The notes below the pieces were generated by a model, which was not told where the DNA came from, searched no databases, and saw only the letters and a program-made list of their open reading frames with translations. A program made the position numbers and the translations under genes. 64,000 nucleotides of DNA from Branchiostoma belcheri (lineage: Eukaryota > Chordata > Leptocardii > Amphioxiformes > Branchiostomatidae): NCBI RefSeq assembly GCF_001625305.1, contig NW_017802824.1, positions 3,777,469 to 3,841,468 on the forward strand. The letters are read 5' to 3'. This document shows, one piece after another, positions 19,401 to 31,100 of this stretch. The number at the start of each line of letters is the position of its first letter. The stretch's first letter is position 1.

Positions 19401-22400
19401 ATCTTTTGTGACTACAGGGAATCCGTCACTCGTTGCCACGCATTGATATGTCCCCTCCACGTCGTAACGCACCCGGTGGAAGCGAAGCGGGTTTTCCCAG
19501 TACAAACTTGTATCCTTCCGCTGCCACCGGATGTGAGGTTTGGGGTTTCCGTCCGCGAAGCAGTTGAGTGAGAAGTCGTTATTTCCGTACATGACTGAAA
19601 CTTTGTCGTTGAGTGTGGAGTCAATACTGGGCGGGTCTAGTAAGGAATAATTGTAAATTTTTTTTAAAAAATTGCATTATCATCATTAGGACGATGCAAA
19701 ATAGGTCAATTTCCTGCTAATCATTTCTTCACAAATTAAATTATTGCAAATAAGTGCCGATCAGGAATTACAAATTAAATCGAAGACTATCGCTCAAATG
19801 GAAATGTAATATCTATGACCATATCAATTTCAATGTAATCGCTTCCATCTGGAAAAGATGAAAATTATGGAAATGTGCAAACTGTGCAGATGATGAGCAG
19901 TACGTACAGAACACCTCTAGCCGGATGGAGCCCACACCGACCGGTAAGATCCGGTTGTCCGCCTCGCACTGGTAAACACCGCTGTCGTACTTGGAAACTT
20001 TAACGATCTGGATGCTTCTCTCCCTGGACCAGAACAAAAGGGACCAGAACATTACAGACAGGAAGTAAATGAATGAGCTTTATTATAGTCGAATCAACTG
20101 GAGAGATCTACATAGACTGGATATCGGACCGGCCGTCAGCCAGTTCCCCTCGGCGACCTGATGCCGTACGCCCGCCGGTCAAAATGAGCGCTACGGGGAG
20201 TTGAGGCCTGAAGGGAGTTCGTATGGGGACACTCCCTTGGGCCACAACAACCTCGTAGCACTAATTATACCGGCTGGCTTATAGCCTCGAGCCGCCGAAG
20301 GGAACTGGCTGATGGCCAGATATCCAGTCTGGCTCCCAGGGTAGGAGGGATCCAAATACATACTTTATAGAAAGAGTATCAATCTCAACGCAAGCCCGTT
20401 ACATATTTTCAAATTGCTGGCAATATTGGGAGAAGATTTGTGTTTCTGAAAGTTAGAGAGGCTCTTGAAAAGGTAAGATTTGAGAGAGAGGAATGTAGAT
20501 ATGGTATTATGAAATGGAATACATGTGGAAAAAAGTAACCAACCTTTGTATGCTGTCCCTGGGGAGCCGGTCCCCCCGTTTCCGCCAGGTGACGGTTGCT
20601 TTAGGGTTGGAATCGACGTAGCAGGTCAGGTTTACCGACTGGCCCTCTCTGGCGTGGATGGACGGGGACGGGACCGACACAGTCGGGGGGTCTAAAGATT
20701 GAAACGCGGGAAATCACGTTATACGTCAATGTCGTAAGGATATTTTACAACTGCATGTGCATCTCTTGCTTTACTCTCCAAGTTTTAGGCTTATTTTTGG
20801 CGTTTTTAGGCTTTTCATCGGGCTCTCTTTTTTGCACTGGTATCTTTTGAACGCCAACATCACGTAAAAGATAGATACCATACCAGTGCAAATAAAGAAA
20901 ACCCGATAAAAAGCCTAAAAATACGCCAAAGAATAAGCCAAAACCCAAAACTCTGCTTGGAGAGTACCCTTGCTTTGTTAGATAAATATGGAAGCCTGCT
21001 ATAACATGCAAAATGCAATAACCAACTTACAGTCAACTCGTAGTATTCTTGAAGCAGCTCGGGGTTTGACAATATCAGGAAACCCCTGGTCGGCAACACA
21101 GGTGAAGTTAGCGCCGTCGTCCCACTTGGAGACCCGCGCCGTGAACAGCTCCAGCGTGACGGTTCCTCCCTCGTCATTGCTAGCCGTATCTTCTGAACCG
21201 AACTGGTGGGTACCGTTGTACCAGGTGAGCCGAGGAGGAGGGTAGCCGCCTCGCGACCGGCATCGGAGCAGCAGTTCGTCTCCTGCCGTCAGTGGTAGCT
21301 CTGCTCCGGTGATGTCAGGGGGTCCAACCATTGGCACTATAACGCCGCAGATTAAAATTTAGAATATTACTTAAAATGCATTATTTGCAAAGCAAAAAGT
21401 ATAACATTTACTAAGCTCACATGACCTAGCTTAATTATGTGTAGAGGCCAGCCCCTCCAAGTTAAATAATAGAACCAAACACCACAGGATGTCTACCACA
21501 GCACCAGTTACCATGGTGACAGACGCCTGGTCGAGGTCATGGACCTTATGTGTTTGAAAGTAGAAATTGTGCAATAACAATATCTTTAACAATATTTTTC
21601 TTTCTGCGAAGACATTTAAAACACCATTATCTAAACGATGGTACCAAACACGTCTACAAAACAAACCATTTACACTCAAGATTAGGTTAGAAAATGAAAC
21701 ATGATGCGATATAACTGACCTATGACCGTGAGTGTAACATCTGCAGCGGCCCTCACACTCGGTGTTGAACATCTGTAATCCCCAGAGTCTTCCACCTGAG
21801 CGTCCCGGATATTCAGGTTGTACTCTCCCTGTAACGCGTCACCGACTATACTGTGGCGTTCATACATGACAGAAACCTTCCTCCCCGAAGATATAATGTT
21901 ATCACCCGGCGGCCCTTGCCAACTGACGACGTCGTCGCTGCTAAGATCGTTGAAAGAACAGCTGAGGCTGGTATCCTTCCCTTCGAGAACGACTTTAGAT
22001 TCAGGCCGTCTTCTATAGAACGCACCGTCAGCTGTTGAAATATCGATAGAAAGATACATGATGTTGAGGAGAAGCACAAACGACTAGCACAGAATCTGTT
22101 AGCATAGCCTTTGGTAGTTTTCAGGGTTTTTTTTTGGAATAATATCCCTTACAAAGCAGGAATAGACTGTAGCAGAGCTACGCTCTCTTGTGATAACGCG
22201 GGGCCTCTTGTCCTTAATACACTATGCACGATTTCTATCTTACTTGTAAGACAGGCTTTCTTCAAAGTAAGTATGAAAAGGTTTTTGTGATGCTAACAGC
22301 GTAGTCTTGTGATTTTTATGTTTTGAGATGAGCCATCTCTCTGTGCAGCTTTCTTGGCAGACGAAATCTCGAGCTTTACCGCTTGACTTGGAATCTTTAT

Positions 22401-25400
22401 TTCCAGGAAGAAAGGAGACAGGCTGATTACAACACATCGCAAAGAACATCATCCGGAGACTGTCAGATGCTTCTGCTCCATATAACGGCGTCCCTAACAG
22501 ACTCCTTAAGTGGCTTGTAGATGGCACGGGAGCATTTAGCGGATCAGCAAGACACGACAGCCAACATTATCTCCACATTACCGTCCCGCGTGCCACTCAG
22601 GGGTATCACACTGCCATCACTTCAAGCAGCGATTCCATCAGCTACCGCCCAATTACCAGACCTTCCCCAAACTCCGTTGCCGCGTGATGGACTGGAGTGT
22701 CTGGCGGTTGGCATTTACCTGAAGTGCCTGCAGTAACTTCATGGCAGTAAAAGTCTGCATATCACGGGGGGAGATACAGGCAAATAGCGTTTCTTCGTAT
22801 ATACCAAGGTCGAGAACTCATGAAGGCATCTTCTGAATTAGAAGTGGACGAGTAGAGGAGGAAATGGAGGAAGGGGCATGCAAGATCTTATCTTGTCACT
22901 GTACGTTTCTATTTCTATTTCTCAACTTTAAACAGAATACAGCAAGGGATTCTTTCCATGCGCAATAAATAGATTATCAATATAAGGTTAAAATGAATGG
23001 TAGAACTAATGAATATGACATATTCACGTTGCTGGTCACAATTGAATATCACAGCACAAAACACGTTTCCAACTGACATTTTACAGATAGCTTACATGTG
23101 ATTTATGCATGTGCGCACTTGACCCCAAAGTCAGCATGGCGCAGTTGTATATCATAATTTTTCAATAACTGCAGGGATGTCGGTGAAATGCACGGGCAAT
23201 TTATTTCCCGTGTTGGCTCTTTCCAGGAGGAAATTAACTACCAATCTTACATGATAAAATGTGGCAGTTACGAAAACGATACTGTCGAAAAATGATTTAC
23301 TCCAGAGTCTTTCAGCTCAAAGCTAGCACTGCAGCTGTGGATGCTTCCGCAGCACTTATAGTAGAATAATTGCGATGGCAGTATGAAATATAATCCTATA
23401 ATTTTGTTATTTCAAACTGTAATGTAAAGTAATGCTGGAGGAGTTACTATGATACGCCAAAACAGTCAAGCAACTGGATATGATTTTTTTTAAATATCAT
23501 ATCCAGTCGCGTGAGTAACTGTTTTTGGCGTGTCTTATTACCTGGATGTCTAACCTTCACCGACGTTAATATAATAATCAACAAGCAGATTCGATCGTGA
23601 GAAAGCCAGGATCAAATTGGCCACTAGTTACCACGGCCCCCCGTATGATAACTGGTGGCCAATCTTTCTCCTTGATAGTACCTTTCCCCCAAAGGAAATC
23701 TGCTTGGAGATTAGCACTAACAAACTAAGATGTTCGGTGCGAGTAAATGAACAATCTCACTCTACAAGCTTAGAAAAGTGAAAAATTTATTAATTCCAAC
23801 AAACATGGCGACGGCACACTAAAGGTTTTCTAACAGCTATTTAGTATGCCGCCACAAACCCAGACAAACGCATGAACTGACAACAGACATTTCCATTTGA
23901 GTAAAGAGAGAACATTCGTGTAAAGTGCATTTGCCAAGAGCGCAACATCGCTGACATGGCATGCAGGATTCGAACTCGGGACGTCTTGGTTCCGAGCCTA
24001 ACGCTCTGTCGTTACGCCACGAAGAAAAGTTTGGGCGTCCAGCTCCTTGAGTAATCCTAGTACTTGAAAGCCCGACAGATTAGACAATCGGATAAGGCAC
24101 CTTTGAACAGTCAGTGTCAGTAATTCTACTCAGAACCAGGCACAGATCCCACCGTTGACAAATCCAAAACTCCTGTAATACGCCCTGCTTGGATGATAAA
24201 GAGTCAGTGCAACCCTGGCACAGGTTATCATCAGGTGATATTCAGGGTATTGGTAGCATAAAGAAACCCACGATATGTTTGCACATGTGAGCAGCCAGCG
24301 CCAGTAATTCTACGCAGAACCAGCTTCACTGATTGCAAATCCAAAACTTCTGTAATCCGCCCTGCCTGCATGATAAATCCAGACTTACTGCAACCCTGAC
24401 ACAGGTTATCACTAGGTGATATTCAGGGTCTCGATGGCATCAAGAAACCCACGATATGTTTGCACATGTGAACAGTCAGTGCCAGTAATTCTACACAGAA
24501 CCAGCTTCACTGATGACAAATCCACAACTTCTGTAATCCGCCCTGCCTGCATGATAAATCCAGACTCACTGCAACCCTGGCACAGGTTATCATCAGGTGA
24601 TATTCAGGGTCTCGGTGGCATCAAGAAACCCACGATATGTTTGCACACGTGAACAGTCAGTGTCAGTAATTCTACGCAGAACCAGCTCCACACTGATGAC
24701 AAATCCACAACTTCTGTAATCCGCCGTGCCTGCATGATAAATCCAGACTCACTGCAACCCTGACACAGGTTATCATCAGGTGATATTCAGGGTCTCGGTG
24801 GCATCAAGAAACCCACGATATGTTTGCACGCTCAGCGTCAGGGGATTGCAATATGAATAGGAGCCTGTGATTAGAATAACGAGATTTCAAAGAGCTGCAT
24901 TTCATCATCAAGGCCTCCTAGGATATGCCTGGATGCCCTATGTGAAAGGTCCCAATTTACTGTGAGATTTACTAATGGAATTGGTTACACTGTGGTGATA
25001 AATAAGGATACAGCTAGCTAGCTTGGCATAGTAACCAATAATATTTTGACTTCGGTGCTGTAGGTCAGAGCAAATGTGAAATATGTCTGCTGAGACAGTA
25101 GTACTTATTCTGAGTGCCCAAGAATGACGATGGATTCTTCATTGAAGTGTAAAAATAGACACGGCTAGCTGGCTAGGCATAGTAACCAATGATATTTTGA
25201 CTCCGGTGTTATAGGTCATGGCAACTGTGAAATATGCTTGCTGAGACTTATAGTATTCTGAGTGCCTTCGGAGAATTTCAATCTTAAAAGATGCATATGG
25301 GATTTTCACACAAGTGTAAAAATAGACACGTTAGAGGCACTGACTGTTGAAGCCTTAGCTGCCTGGTAATCTTGTAATGCCCAGATATTCATCAACACCT

Positions 25401-27732
25401 ATGTACAATTTGTTAGCCTCCCCGCTGACATCCGTCACAAATTCAAGGTAATTTGATACTTATTTTCTGACATTTGACCTTTACTTTAAAGACACATCGT
25501 GTACATAGATTTCCCATATATGGCACTACTGGGAACCGCCAAAAAGTCGATTCATTATTTTGCAAACTTTTGTATGACGGAAAAAGAATTGGCAGAATAA
25601 TTTGTCTACAAGCTAAAGTATTGATCCGTGTTTAACAACTTGTTGGAATTCTTGTCAGATGATATTCCAGACGGCACGCGGTAATCGACCGCCAAATTGG
25701 AAGCTAGCGCGACAGGCATCCCAGGAATACGGCTTTCTCCTGCCAGAGAGCCGCTGTAATCAAAGAGCTGACATTTGTAGATGAGTGCTTACGTTCTGGA
25801 CTGCGTACACGTTGACTCAACCGTGCAATAACAGCATATGATACAATACATGTTTTTATGAAATCCATTAATTCAGGAATGAAGGCTGTTACGGGATCAT
25901 CCATTCATAGTGCATTTGTACTGTGGAAACCACTTAATAGTATATATATTTTTAACAAACTTTATTATTATTCACATTTCAACAATAAAAAAACCTATAG
26001 TAAGTATAATTGCACATAATGATACATAAAAAAGCAAAAAACGTGATACTATATATAATATATACCTATATGGTAGAAACATTGTTTTTGGAACAAGTCA
26101 AATATGTTGCAGCAGACTTGAAGATACTATGATGACACCTACATGTAAACCATGGTGTCAAAATATGATATGAATTCAAAGCGCTCTATGTAAGCCTGTC
26201 ATAAGAACAGGGATACAACAATCAAAGTTTATACATCGATGTTCACCAGCTTTCTTTAAACCGTCTCTTGGAATAGATACTGAAAATGCTAGAGACGATA
26301 AAACACTTCTAGTACTTGCATCAAGACCATCAGAGACGCGGGACTTTGGTTACGAGAGATGAAATAAAAATGTGAATTTCGCACATCCTCTGTCTGCCTC
26401 CCCCTTTCGACACCAATTCTGATTTGGGTCAGCGGACTAAGTACATCAGCTTCTGTGCTAACTGTACCGAAGAACGCTGCAAAGGAAGGCAACGTCTACC
26501 ACCAAGACCTGTGTGACCTATCTCCAGATATCTTTGCTCTGCCATTCTGCTGAATGATTTACTGGCCTAACGGCAATTTCTTGGGTGACTAAATCCATGA
26601 TGCACTCCTAGAAAGCAATTTTTGGGCCCTGCCGAAGCACCAAAGAAGTACGGCAATAAAGCCGTCTGGGTCGACGCCCATAAATGCAATTTCTCCGGAA
26701 ATCTGTCGCGGCGTTTCAAGCACCGCATTATGTATATCCTATCTGTAAGGAAAGATATATCTTTGCCTTTCTAGCGGTCCAACTTCAAATCAATGCTGAC
26801 ACTAAATCATTTCGACAGTTTTATGTTAAAGGTCCAAGAATCAATCAACCTCATCGACTGGCTTTACAGATATGACAGCCATTAACACCTCTACAGGACA
26901 AACGGGATGGTAAAGAAGAATGCAGGTTACGATGGAAGATGCCTTTTAGTTTTTCAAAAAAAATATACGTGACTGAAATCTATTCCTAAAGTAACACACT
27001 CCCTCTCAGCAGAGATAGTACGAGTAATACCACGGCTGACATATGCCAAGATAATATCCGTCCAAAGCCATCCGGCTGGTAGCTGTCATGCAGAGGGTTA
27101 GGCTGATGCTGTAGAATCTACCCCATCTGTATTCCAACAGCATCTATACATGTTGTTGTTTTGCATCAGTACAGTCCCCACTGAATTTAGAACGCGGTAA
27201 ATATGTATACAAGGCAGCCCACAAGCTGTTGTTTACAACATCAGGGCCATAGACATTGACAACAATGGCAAAATCAACCGCAGGTTTCGTCTTAATAGAC
27301 TATTGTCTATGATACGATTCATATTCAGATCATTGATGACTTACCCTTCAACACAATAGTTAATGCCCAAAAGGGATCTGAAAAAGGGTATATTCTACTT
27401 AGTCGTTAAGAATTATGCTTAAGGCTTATGAATATTTTTATGATATTACGGGAGCTTTTTCTTCGAGCAAGTCATGATTGGCATACTCTATCTCCCCATA
27501 CATGTATGGACCGGAGGCGAGCGATGAATTACAAAAGAAAAAAAAGAACTATACATACAGAATCTACCTAATATTACACACTATTGCAAGCATATGGATA
27601 ATTAATGTTTAAGTCTGTTTCGCTATTCTAACCTGCCTTTGAAATAGTCAAATTCTACTAACCTGCAGGCGGCTGGATAGTCCACAGCATGAAGACAACC
27701 GCGAACAATTTTCCCGCACCAACCACTGCCAT
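16246..27732 (-). CDS. Gene B: five-Ig-domain Kirrel/nephrin-like transmembrane receptor (complete, 704 aa)
   Basis: Exons, 5' to 3' on the reverse strand: 27732-27663, 22031-21720, 21336-21031, 20691-20544, 20023-19908, 19636-19382, 18905-18594, 18160-18035, 17571-17386, 16918-16803 and 16413-16246. They total 2115 nt, an uninterrupted frame of 705 codons. The order is signal peptide, V-set Ig1, CD80-like Ig2, Ig3 (split), Ig4, Ig5, TM helix and a three-exon tail ending IQAESL. Domain number and order match Kirrel/NEPH adhesion receptors, so a homophilic or heterophilic cell-contact role is inferred. Every junction keeps phase, and most exon lengths equal those of A and C. It converges with gene A and lies downstream of and parallel to gene C. 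Closest visible relative is gene A. The 5' exon assignment over a 5.6-kb intron is the least certain join. Confidence 0.83.
16499..16684. mobile_element. MITE with about 45-bp imperfect inverted repeats, cccggccggg core
   Basis: The left end ttatgattatggcacaat with gctcggccgggcag pairs with the right end, which holds cagcccggccgggcc and gtgccctgatcataa. It lies in the intron between the last two exons of gene B. A relative sits in the gene C Ig5 intron. Confidence 0.68.
16803..16918 (-). CDS. Gene B exon 10: cytoplasmic tail 2
   Basis: 116 bp; RLAHSNTLPPYSTVERHRPD then GQDPRLSASIQEEESIPVV. It carries the tail motif conserved in all three genes. Donor gtgagc, phase 0. Confidence 0.8.
17160..17365. 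mobile_element. MITE copy, cactgca family
   Basis: It shares aatggtagtaaat, gacttgaat and actaccattgttaaa segments with the copy at 7492-7782. It sits in the intron between tail exons 9 and 10 of gene B, whose left part also carries an (ata)n tract near 16941. Confidence 0.55.
17386..17571 (-). CDS. Gene B exon 9: cytoplasmic tail 1
   Basis: 186 bp; NDSGVEDLEMQEMDGTLKPR followed by PPPRVDKDWTSIGLSYP. The LKPRPPPR stretch resembles an SH3-binding proline motif and is shared with gene C. Donor gtgagg. Confidence 0.8.
18035..18160 (-). CDS. Gene B exon 8: transmembrane segment
   Basis: SIIAIISVSVAVIVMATVSV then VGVFV forms one hydrophobic helix. The basic AKKKGW run follows, marking the cytoplasmic side. 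Donor gtaagt. Confidence 0.84.
18594..18905 (-). CDS. Gene B exon 7: Ig5
   Basis: 312 bp; VARFYCDVIGDPLPEKVTWL and EGIYICKATNIFSS. Acceptor tatcag, donor gtgaga. It is a single exon, unlike gene C. Confidence 0.86.
18995..19092. repeat. Short foldback repeat
   Basis: Arms ttgttttcgcctagagc... and ...ggctctaggtgagaacaat, each about 30 bp, flank a 30-bp loop with gaccagt/actggtc near the stem top. It lies in the gene B intron between Ig4 and Ig5. Confidence 0.6.
19148..19332. mobile_element. MITE copy, cactgca family
   Basis: It contains gtcaagtccagt, acaatggtagtta and tggtaaatccaacttttcc, ending in ctgcagtg. It shares these with the copies at 7492 and 17160. It is in the same gene B intron as the foldback at 18995. 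Confidence 0.6.
19382..19636 (-). CDS. Gene B exon 6: Ig4
   Basis: 255 bp; YPPSIDSTLNDKV, LNCFADGNPKPHIRWQRKD and GTYQCVATSDG. Donor gtatgt. Confidence 0.86.
19908..20023 (-). CDS. Gene B exon 5: Ig3 second half
   Basis: 116 bp; ERSIQIVKVSKYDSGVYQCE then ADNRILPVGVGSIRLEV. Acceptor ggtccag, donor gtacgt. Confidence 0.84.
20114..20330. mobile_element. GC-rich MITE in gene B Ig3 intron
   Basis: The left arm agactggatatcgg... gccagttcccctcggcg pairs with the right arm cgccgaagggaactggc... atatccagtct. The arms are about 45 bp. It is placed between the two halves of Ig3. Confidence 0.7.
20544..20691 (-). CDS. Gene B exon 4: Ig3 first half
   Basis: 148 bp; YPPTVSVPSPSIHAREGQSV then LTCYVDSNPKATVTWRKRG. 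It ends in phase 2 (ag | g, an Arg codon). Donor gttggt. Confidence 0.83.
20766..20975. mobile_element. Long foldback element in gene B intron
   Basis: The arms are about 85 bp each, meeting near 20870. They share cactggtatc, aaaaagcctaaaa/ttttaggct and actctcc-aag segments. A solo, diverged arm-like stretch occurs at about 30200-30260. It lies between the Ig2 and Ig3 exons. Confidence 0.72.
21031..21336 (-). CDS. Gene B exon 3: Ig2, CD80-like C2 set
   Basis: 306 bp, as in A. It includes LLLRCRSRGGYPPPRLTWYN and GANFTCVADQGFPDIVKP, with NGT and NFT sequons. Donor gtaagt. Confidence 0.87.
21720..22031 (-). CDS. Gene B exon 2: Ig1, V-set
   Basis: The acceptor is tttcaacag and the donor gtcagt. 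The Ig cysteines are in LSCSFNDLS and GDYRCSTP, the core Trp in VVSWQGPPG. The segment RHSIVGDALQGEYNLNIRDA is typical of the Kirrel/nephrin first domain. The 312-bp length is identical to gene C. Confidence 0.87.
23448..23545. repeat. Foldback of the caagcaactggat repeat family
   Basis: The left arm acgccaaaacagt... caactggatatgat pairs with the right arm atcatatccag... actgtttttggcgt, leaving a loop of about 10 bp. Related segments occur near 32450, 35710, 42220, 42370 and 44098. Confidence 0.7.
23582..23706. mobile_element. Small MITE with caagcaga termini
   Basis: Ends caagcagatt and aaatctgcttg are inverted, with inner arms attggccac / gtggccaat. Total length is 125 bp. Confidence 0.65.
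23785..24030 (-). mobile_element. tRNA-derived SINE
   Basis: The reverse strand carries a B-box-like gtcccgagttcgaatcc in the head near 23985-24025. The tail contains gtgacggcacact-like sequence that recurs at 52147-52265. Confidence 0.68.
24108..24832. repeat. Minisatellite, four copies of an about 181-bp unit
   Basis: Units begin at about 24108, 24291, 24472 and 24653, each with cagtaattctac, gcagaaccagct, ggtgatattcagggt and acccacgatatgtttgcac. The last three copies are the more alike. It is located in gene B intron 1. Confidence 0.88.
25011..25332. repeat. Two-copy diverged tandem repeat, about 150-170 bp unit
   Basis: The segment ggcatagtaaccaat-atattttgact, then gtgaaatatg and tattctgagtgcc, occurs twice, each followed by gtgtaaaaatagacac. 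It lies in gene B intron 1. Confidence 0.7.
25333..27662. other. Gene B intron 1, proximal part
   Basis: AT-rich, with no exon, RNA gene or clear repeat that I can support. Confidence 0.45.
27663..27732 (-). CDS. Gene B exon 1: start codon and signal peptide
   Basis: The ATG, in a gcc-ATG-g context, opens MAVVGAGKLFAVVFMLWTIQ, then PPAG; this is a short basic/hydrophobic leader with a plausible cleavage near the end. The donor is gttagt, and phase 1 fits the V-set exon. The same layout occurs in gene C. The frame is open upstream, so a more distal ATG is possible. Confidence 0.68.
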
Positions 27733-28160
27733 GGCTACTGGAATTGTACTGTAGGCAACAACAGTAAATGCTTCCCAGCAAATTTTGACGGTAACTGCGT
27801 ACAGTAAAGCATCCAAGAGCGGAGGTTCTTCCTTGTGAAATGTATCGCCAAGGTTTATATTATCGCGAGTTAAAGTGCCGGGCAACGGTTTTGCTCCAAA
27901 GCGCACGCACTGCAGTTGGTACTTTCAGCCCGCACTCATTGGCACGCACAGTGGCTCATTAGGCAGCGGGCTGCTGAGTCTCTGATGGTTGATACGTCGA
28001 CACGGCAGTACTTAACATCTAGTGGCGGTTTCAGGCCCTGCCAGGATCATGTTTAAATCTCCCCGCAGGTTGAGACCCGGCCACAGCCCCGCTTAAATCC
28101 CTTCAAAAGAGCGCCTGGCGGGGGCTCCTCATGCGGATAAGGCAGATAGCGGAGTAAGAA
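27733..28160 (-). promoter_or_regulatory. Candidate promoter/5' UTR region of gene B
   Basis: The sequence upstream of the signal-peptide exon is visibly more GC-rich than its surroundings (about 27900-28150). This is the only cue for a promoter. No TATA box or initiator is claimed. Confidence 0.3.
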
Positions 28161-31100
28161 GCAATTTGCGTGGCGCCAGGTAGCGGTAAAGGGAATGTAT
28201 CATTTCCTTTTCCAGGGTTGCCCGTAAACATTTATCCGGATTAAGAAAACTTATTTTGTCAGAGGATACTGACGGCCTAGCTGAATATCTAGTTCATTTA
28301 GTTTCCATTCAAGCCTAAAGGCTTCTGTATCTGATTGTTCTGCTAAAATTGTTCCTCGGATTGTTTTGACTGTGATGGCTGTGTGATGACTCTTTATACG
28401 TGTTGCTACGGTTTCAATTTGTGAACCTGCGCAATGTTGATAGCGCTGAGAGAACGCCTTCCAAATGTAATAACCAATCTAATAATGCCGTTTTCATATC
28501 TCCTAGTGTGATTTGAAAATAAATGGATGTTCATGGGGAGAAAATGGCACGGTAATATCATCAGGTTATGTATAACCCGTGGCGGATGGTAAGGCGGGAG
28601 CAATCCCCTGTACCACAACATGCCACCCTGAATATAACCATCTCGTCAAGAGTTGGCAAAAGCATCTTGTTCAGTATTCATACCTACATACTATTAGACT
28701 TTTCAGCTTTCTTATCAAAGGCATCCATTGAGAGCGCCAAAACTTGATTTTCAAAGATAATTTTTTCTGTCAATCATTTAATGTAGTAAGTCGAATGAGC
28801 CCTGTCCCAAATCACACTGATATCTATGAGACAAAAATTTGATGTCACTGACAGAAAACAGTTGCTTGTTTCGTATTGTAGGTTTGTTCTAGCTATTTAT
28901 GGGTGGTACCCAAAAATAAAGAGACAGCTCAAGTAGCTTTATAGGGGCTATTTCAAACGCTGCAAGTATGAAATGATGACGAAAATTACTACGAATCAGC
29001 AGTAAATGTCAGATAAATTTCCTATTGCAGAATATTTTTTTTGCATTGCAGCCATGAAATTGCATATTGGGTGACTTTAAGATAAGCCGCAATAAAAAAA
29101 ATACGTTGTATACAGTCAAATCAACATTGCTCGTTAAACTATACCACGGTAAAATAAACATGTTATCCGGGTATCGTAAAGGTCAATTGGCCGGTGCACC
29201 GTGATCCTTAAATGGACACAGAGTGATGAAATGGCATCGGAACATCGATATCATATTACTATTATGCATAAAATCATATCGATAAACCGATGACATGCAT
29301 CTAAAAGAAGACATTAACTGTCTTTAGTTGCGTGGCCTCTGGAGGGACGTTAGGGGTTATCGGGCTGCTAACGACAAAGGTTTGATCCATGAATGTCATG
29401 TTACTCTGAGTGGTCAAATTTCTGTGGATTTACGGTGTGCTGAAGGGATCAGAGCCGGCCGTTAATGGAAGGCGAAGGTCTGACCTTCCCGCTAATATCA
29501 CTAGCCTCTTCTGCCACGGCCAGCTCACCTTGATAGAAGGTTACATATGCAGCACCTAGCAGTGGCCTTTGCCCTGTAGATGTGTATTTGGCACCAATTC
29601 TTAACATCGCGTAGACTAAGAAATATCACATACGTACACTAGAACCTAGGCACGTTGTGAGTTATTTCTAGAATTATTTGGTAATGCTGACGATATGTTT
29701 TGCGCGTTATTAATCATTAATAATTGACCTACGGAGCACGGTTACGGGTAGTAGGCGCACAAGGGTGAGAGGCCGAGCTATTGCACATAAATACAGATGG
29801 CGTTTTGTTGATGGGAATATTGAAAGCTGTCTGCAAGGCTGCGGTTAATTCCTTGGTAGTCCAAAAAAAAGTCCAGCGTATGAAATGAGGTATTGAATAT
29901 AATCGGCATTGACAGTGCAATTTAGATGGAGAATCTTTACGTCGACGGTCATCGGCGTTGGGCCTGTTTTGGTTATTTGGTACGACACTCAGGGAATGGA
30001 GCAATAGAGCAGCTTGAAGATTTGTGACGAGGCAATGCTTTATCCCTAACACGAATCTCTAAGATGATGTTTTGCTGGATGCACGACAGTATCAAATTGG
30101 GAAGAAAGTATCAAATAGGCAAGATGGTACATGTATGTATTTGCCACAGGTTTGGCTGCCTTAAAAAGGAATACTAGTACATATGAAAAGCTCCATAAAA
30201 ACGCATGAAAATACATCAAATAAAGCCAAACCCCAAAGCTCTGCAGAGTAGGTGAACATTACGTTTTCAAAGCACGCAAAGCATTTTCAACCTGATGCTT
30301 TAGTGTGTGTATAGTTACCCAGTCATCACCAGCACAGAGATTCACATGCCAATCCTACCACAGGACTTGCAGGTCAAAGATCGGATTTCACAACCACATG
30401 AGGGCCTGTAGCAGAGGACAACCTTCCTAGAATATTCGGACACGAAGTACCAGCCATCATCATCAGTTACTATATACTGATCTCTGTTGCATTATCTTTG
30501 TCTGGAAGCCAAGTCATCAGCGAGCTCATTTCACTACAAGAGTCAAAAGCTAAAACCTACCTAATGTATATAAAGCTATATTCGGGTTGACAGTACACAC
30601 GTTTTAAAATGATACTGCACGTCTACTCAAAGCCCGGTATGTTTTTGGCTAGCTGGGAAAGATGGAAATCAACGCAGTTTTGCCCCAGTTTGACGGCATT
30701 ATAGGGATTTCAGCCCTTCTGAAGCTCAAACATGTGGGTGTTATATGTCCAGTGGGATCAGCCAGCATCACCATTAACATTACATGATAAAACCAGACAA
30801 CGCTTCACCCGTAGTGCGTATGCAGTAATGGACCACGTGGTTTGGGCCTGCCCGTACTCCAAATGTATTACCACGACCATAACTTTGATGTTTCAGCTTT
30901 GCCTTTGATTACCATATTATTTCAAATGGTCTCTTGGCTGCTTTATTGTTATTGAAGTGCTTTTCGTTCCGTATAGTGAGCATCGTTTCGATCCGTGTGT
31001 TGAAAGTTACCACTATAAAGATAACCATATACTCGAAACCAGCGCAATCAAAAATCGTAGATTCTAAATTATTTCAAAATTGAAAGTTTATTGCAAATAC

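Larger units (their letters stand above)
22032..24107. other. Gene B intron 1, distal part, with two foldbacks and a SINE
   Basis: No coding exon is supported here. The stretch holds the foldbacks at 23448 and 23582 and the SINE at 23785. Confidence 0.5.

Noticed and set aside
24108-24832. Regularly repeated array resembling CRISPR
   Set aside because: The repeat unit is about 181 bp with no unique spacers, in an intron of an animal gene.
27658-27906. 82-aa frame as an independent membrane protein
   Set aside because: Only its last 23 codons, from the well-placed ATG to a phase-1 donor, fit; the rest is probably 5' UTR of gene B.
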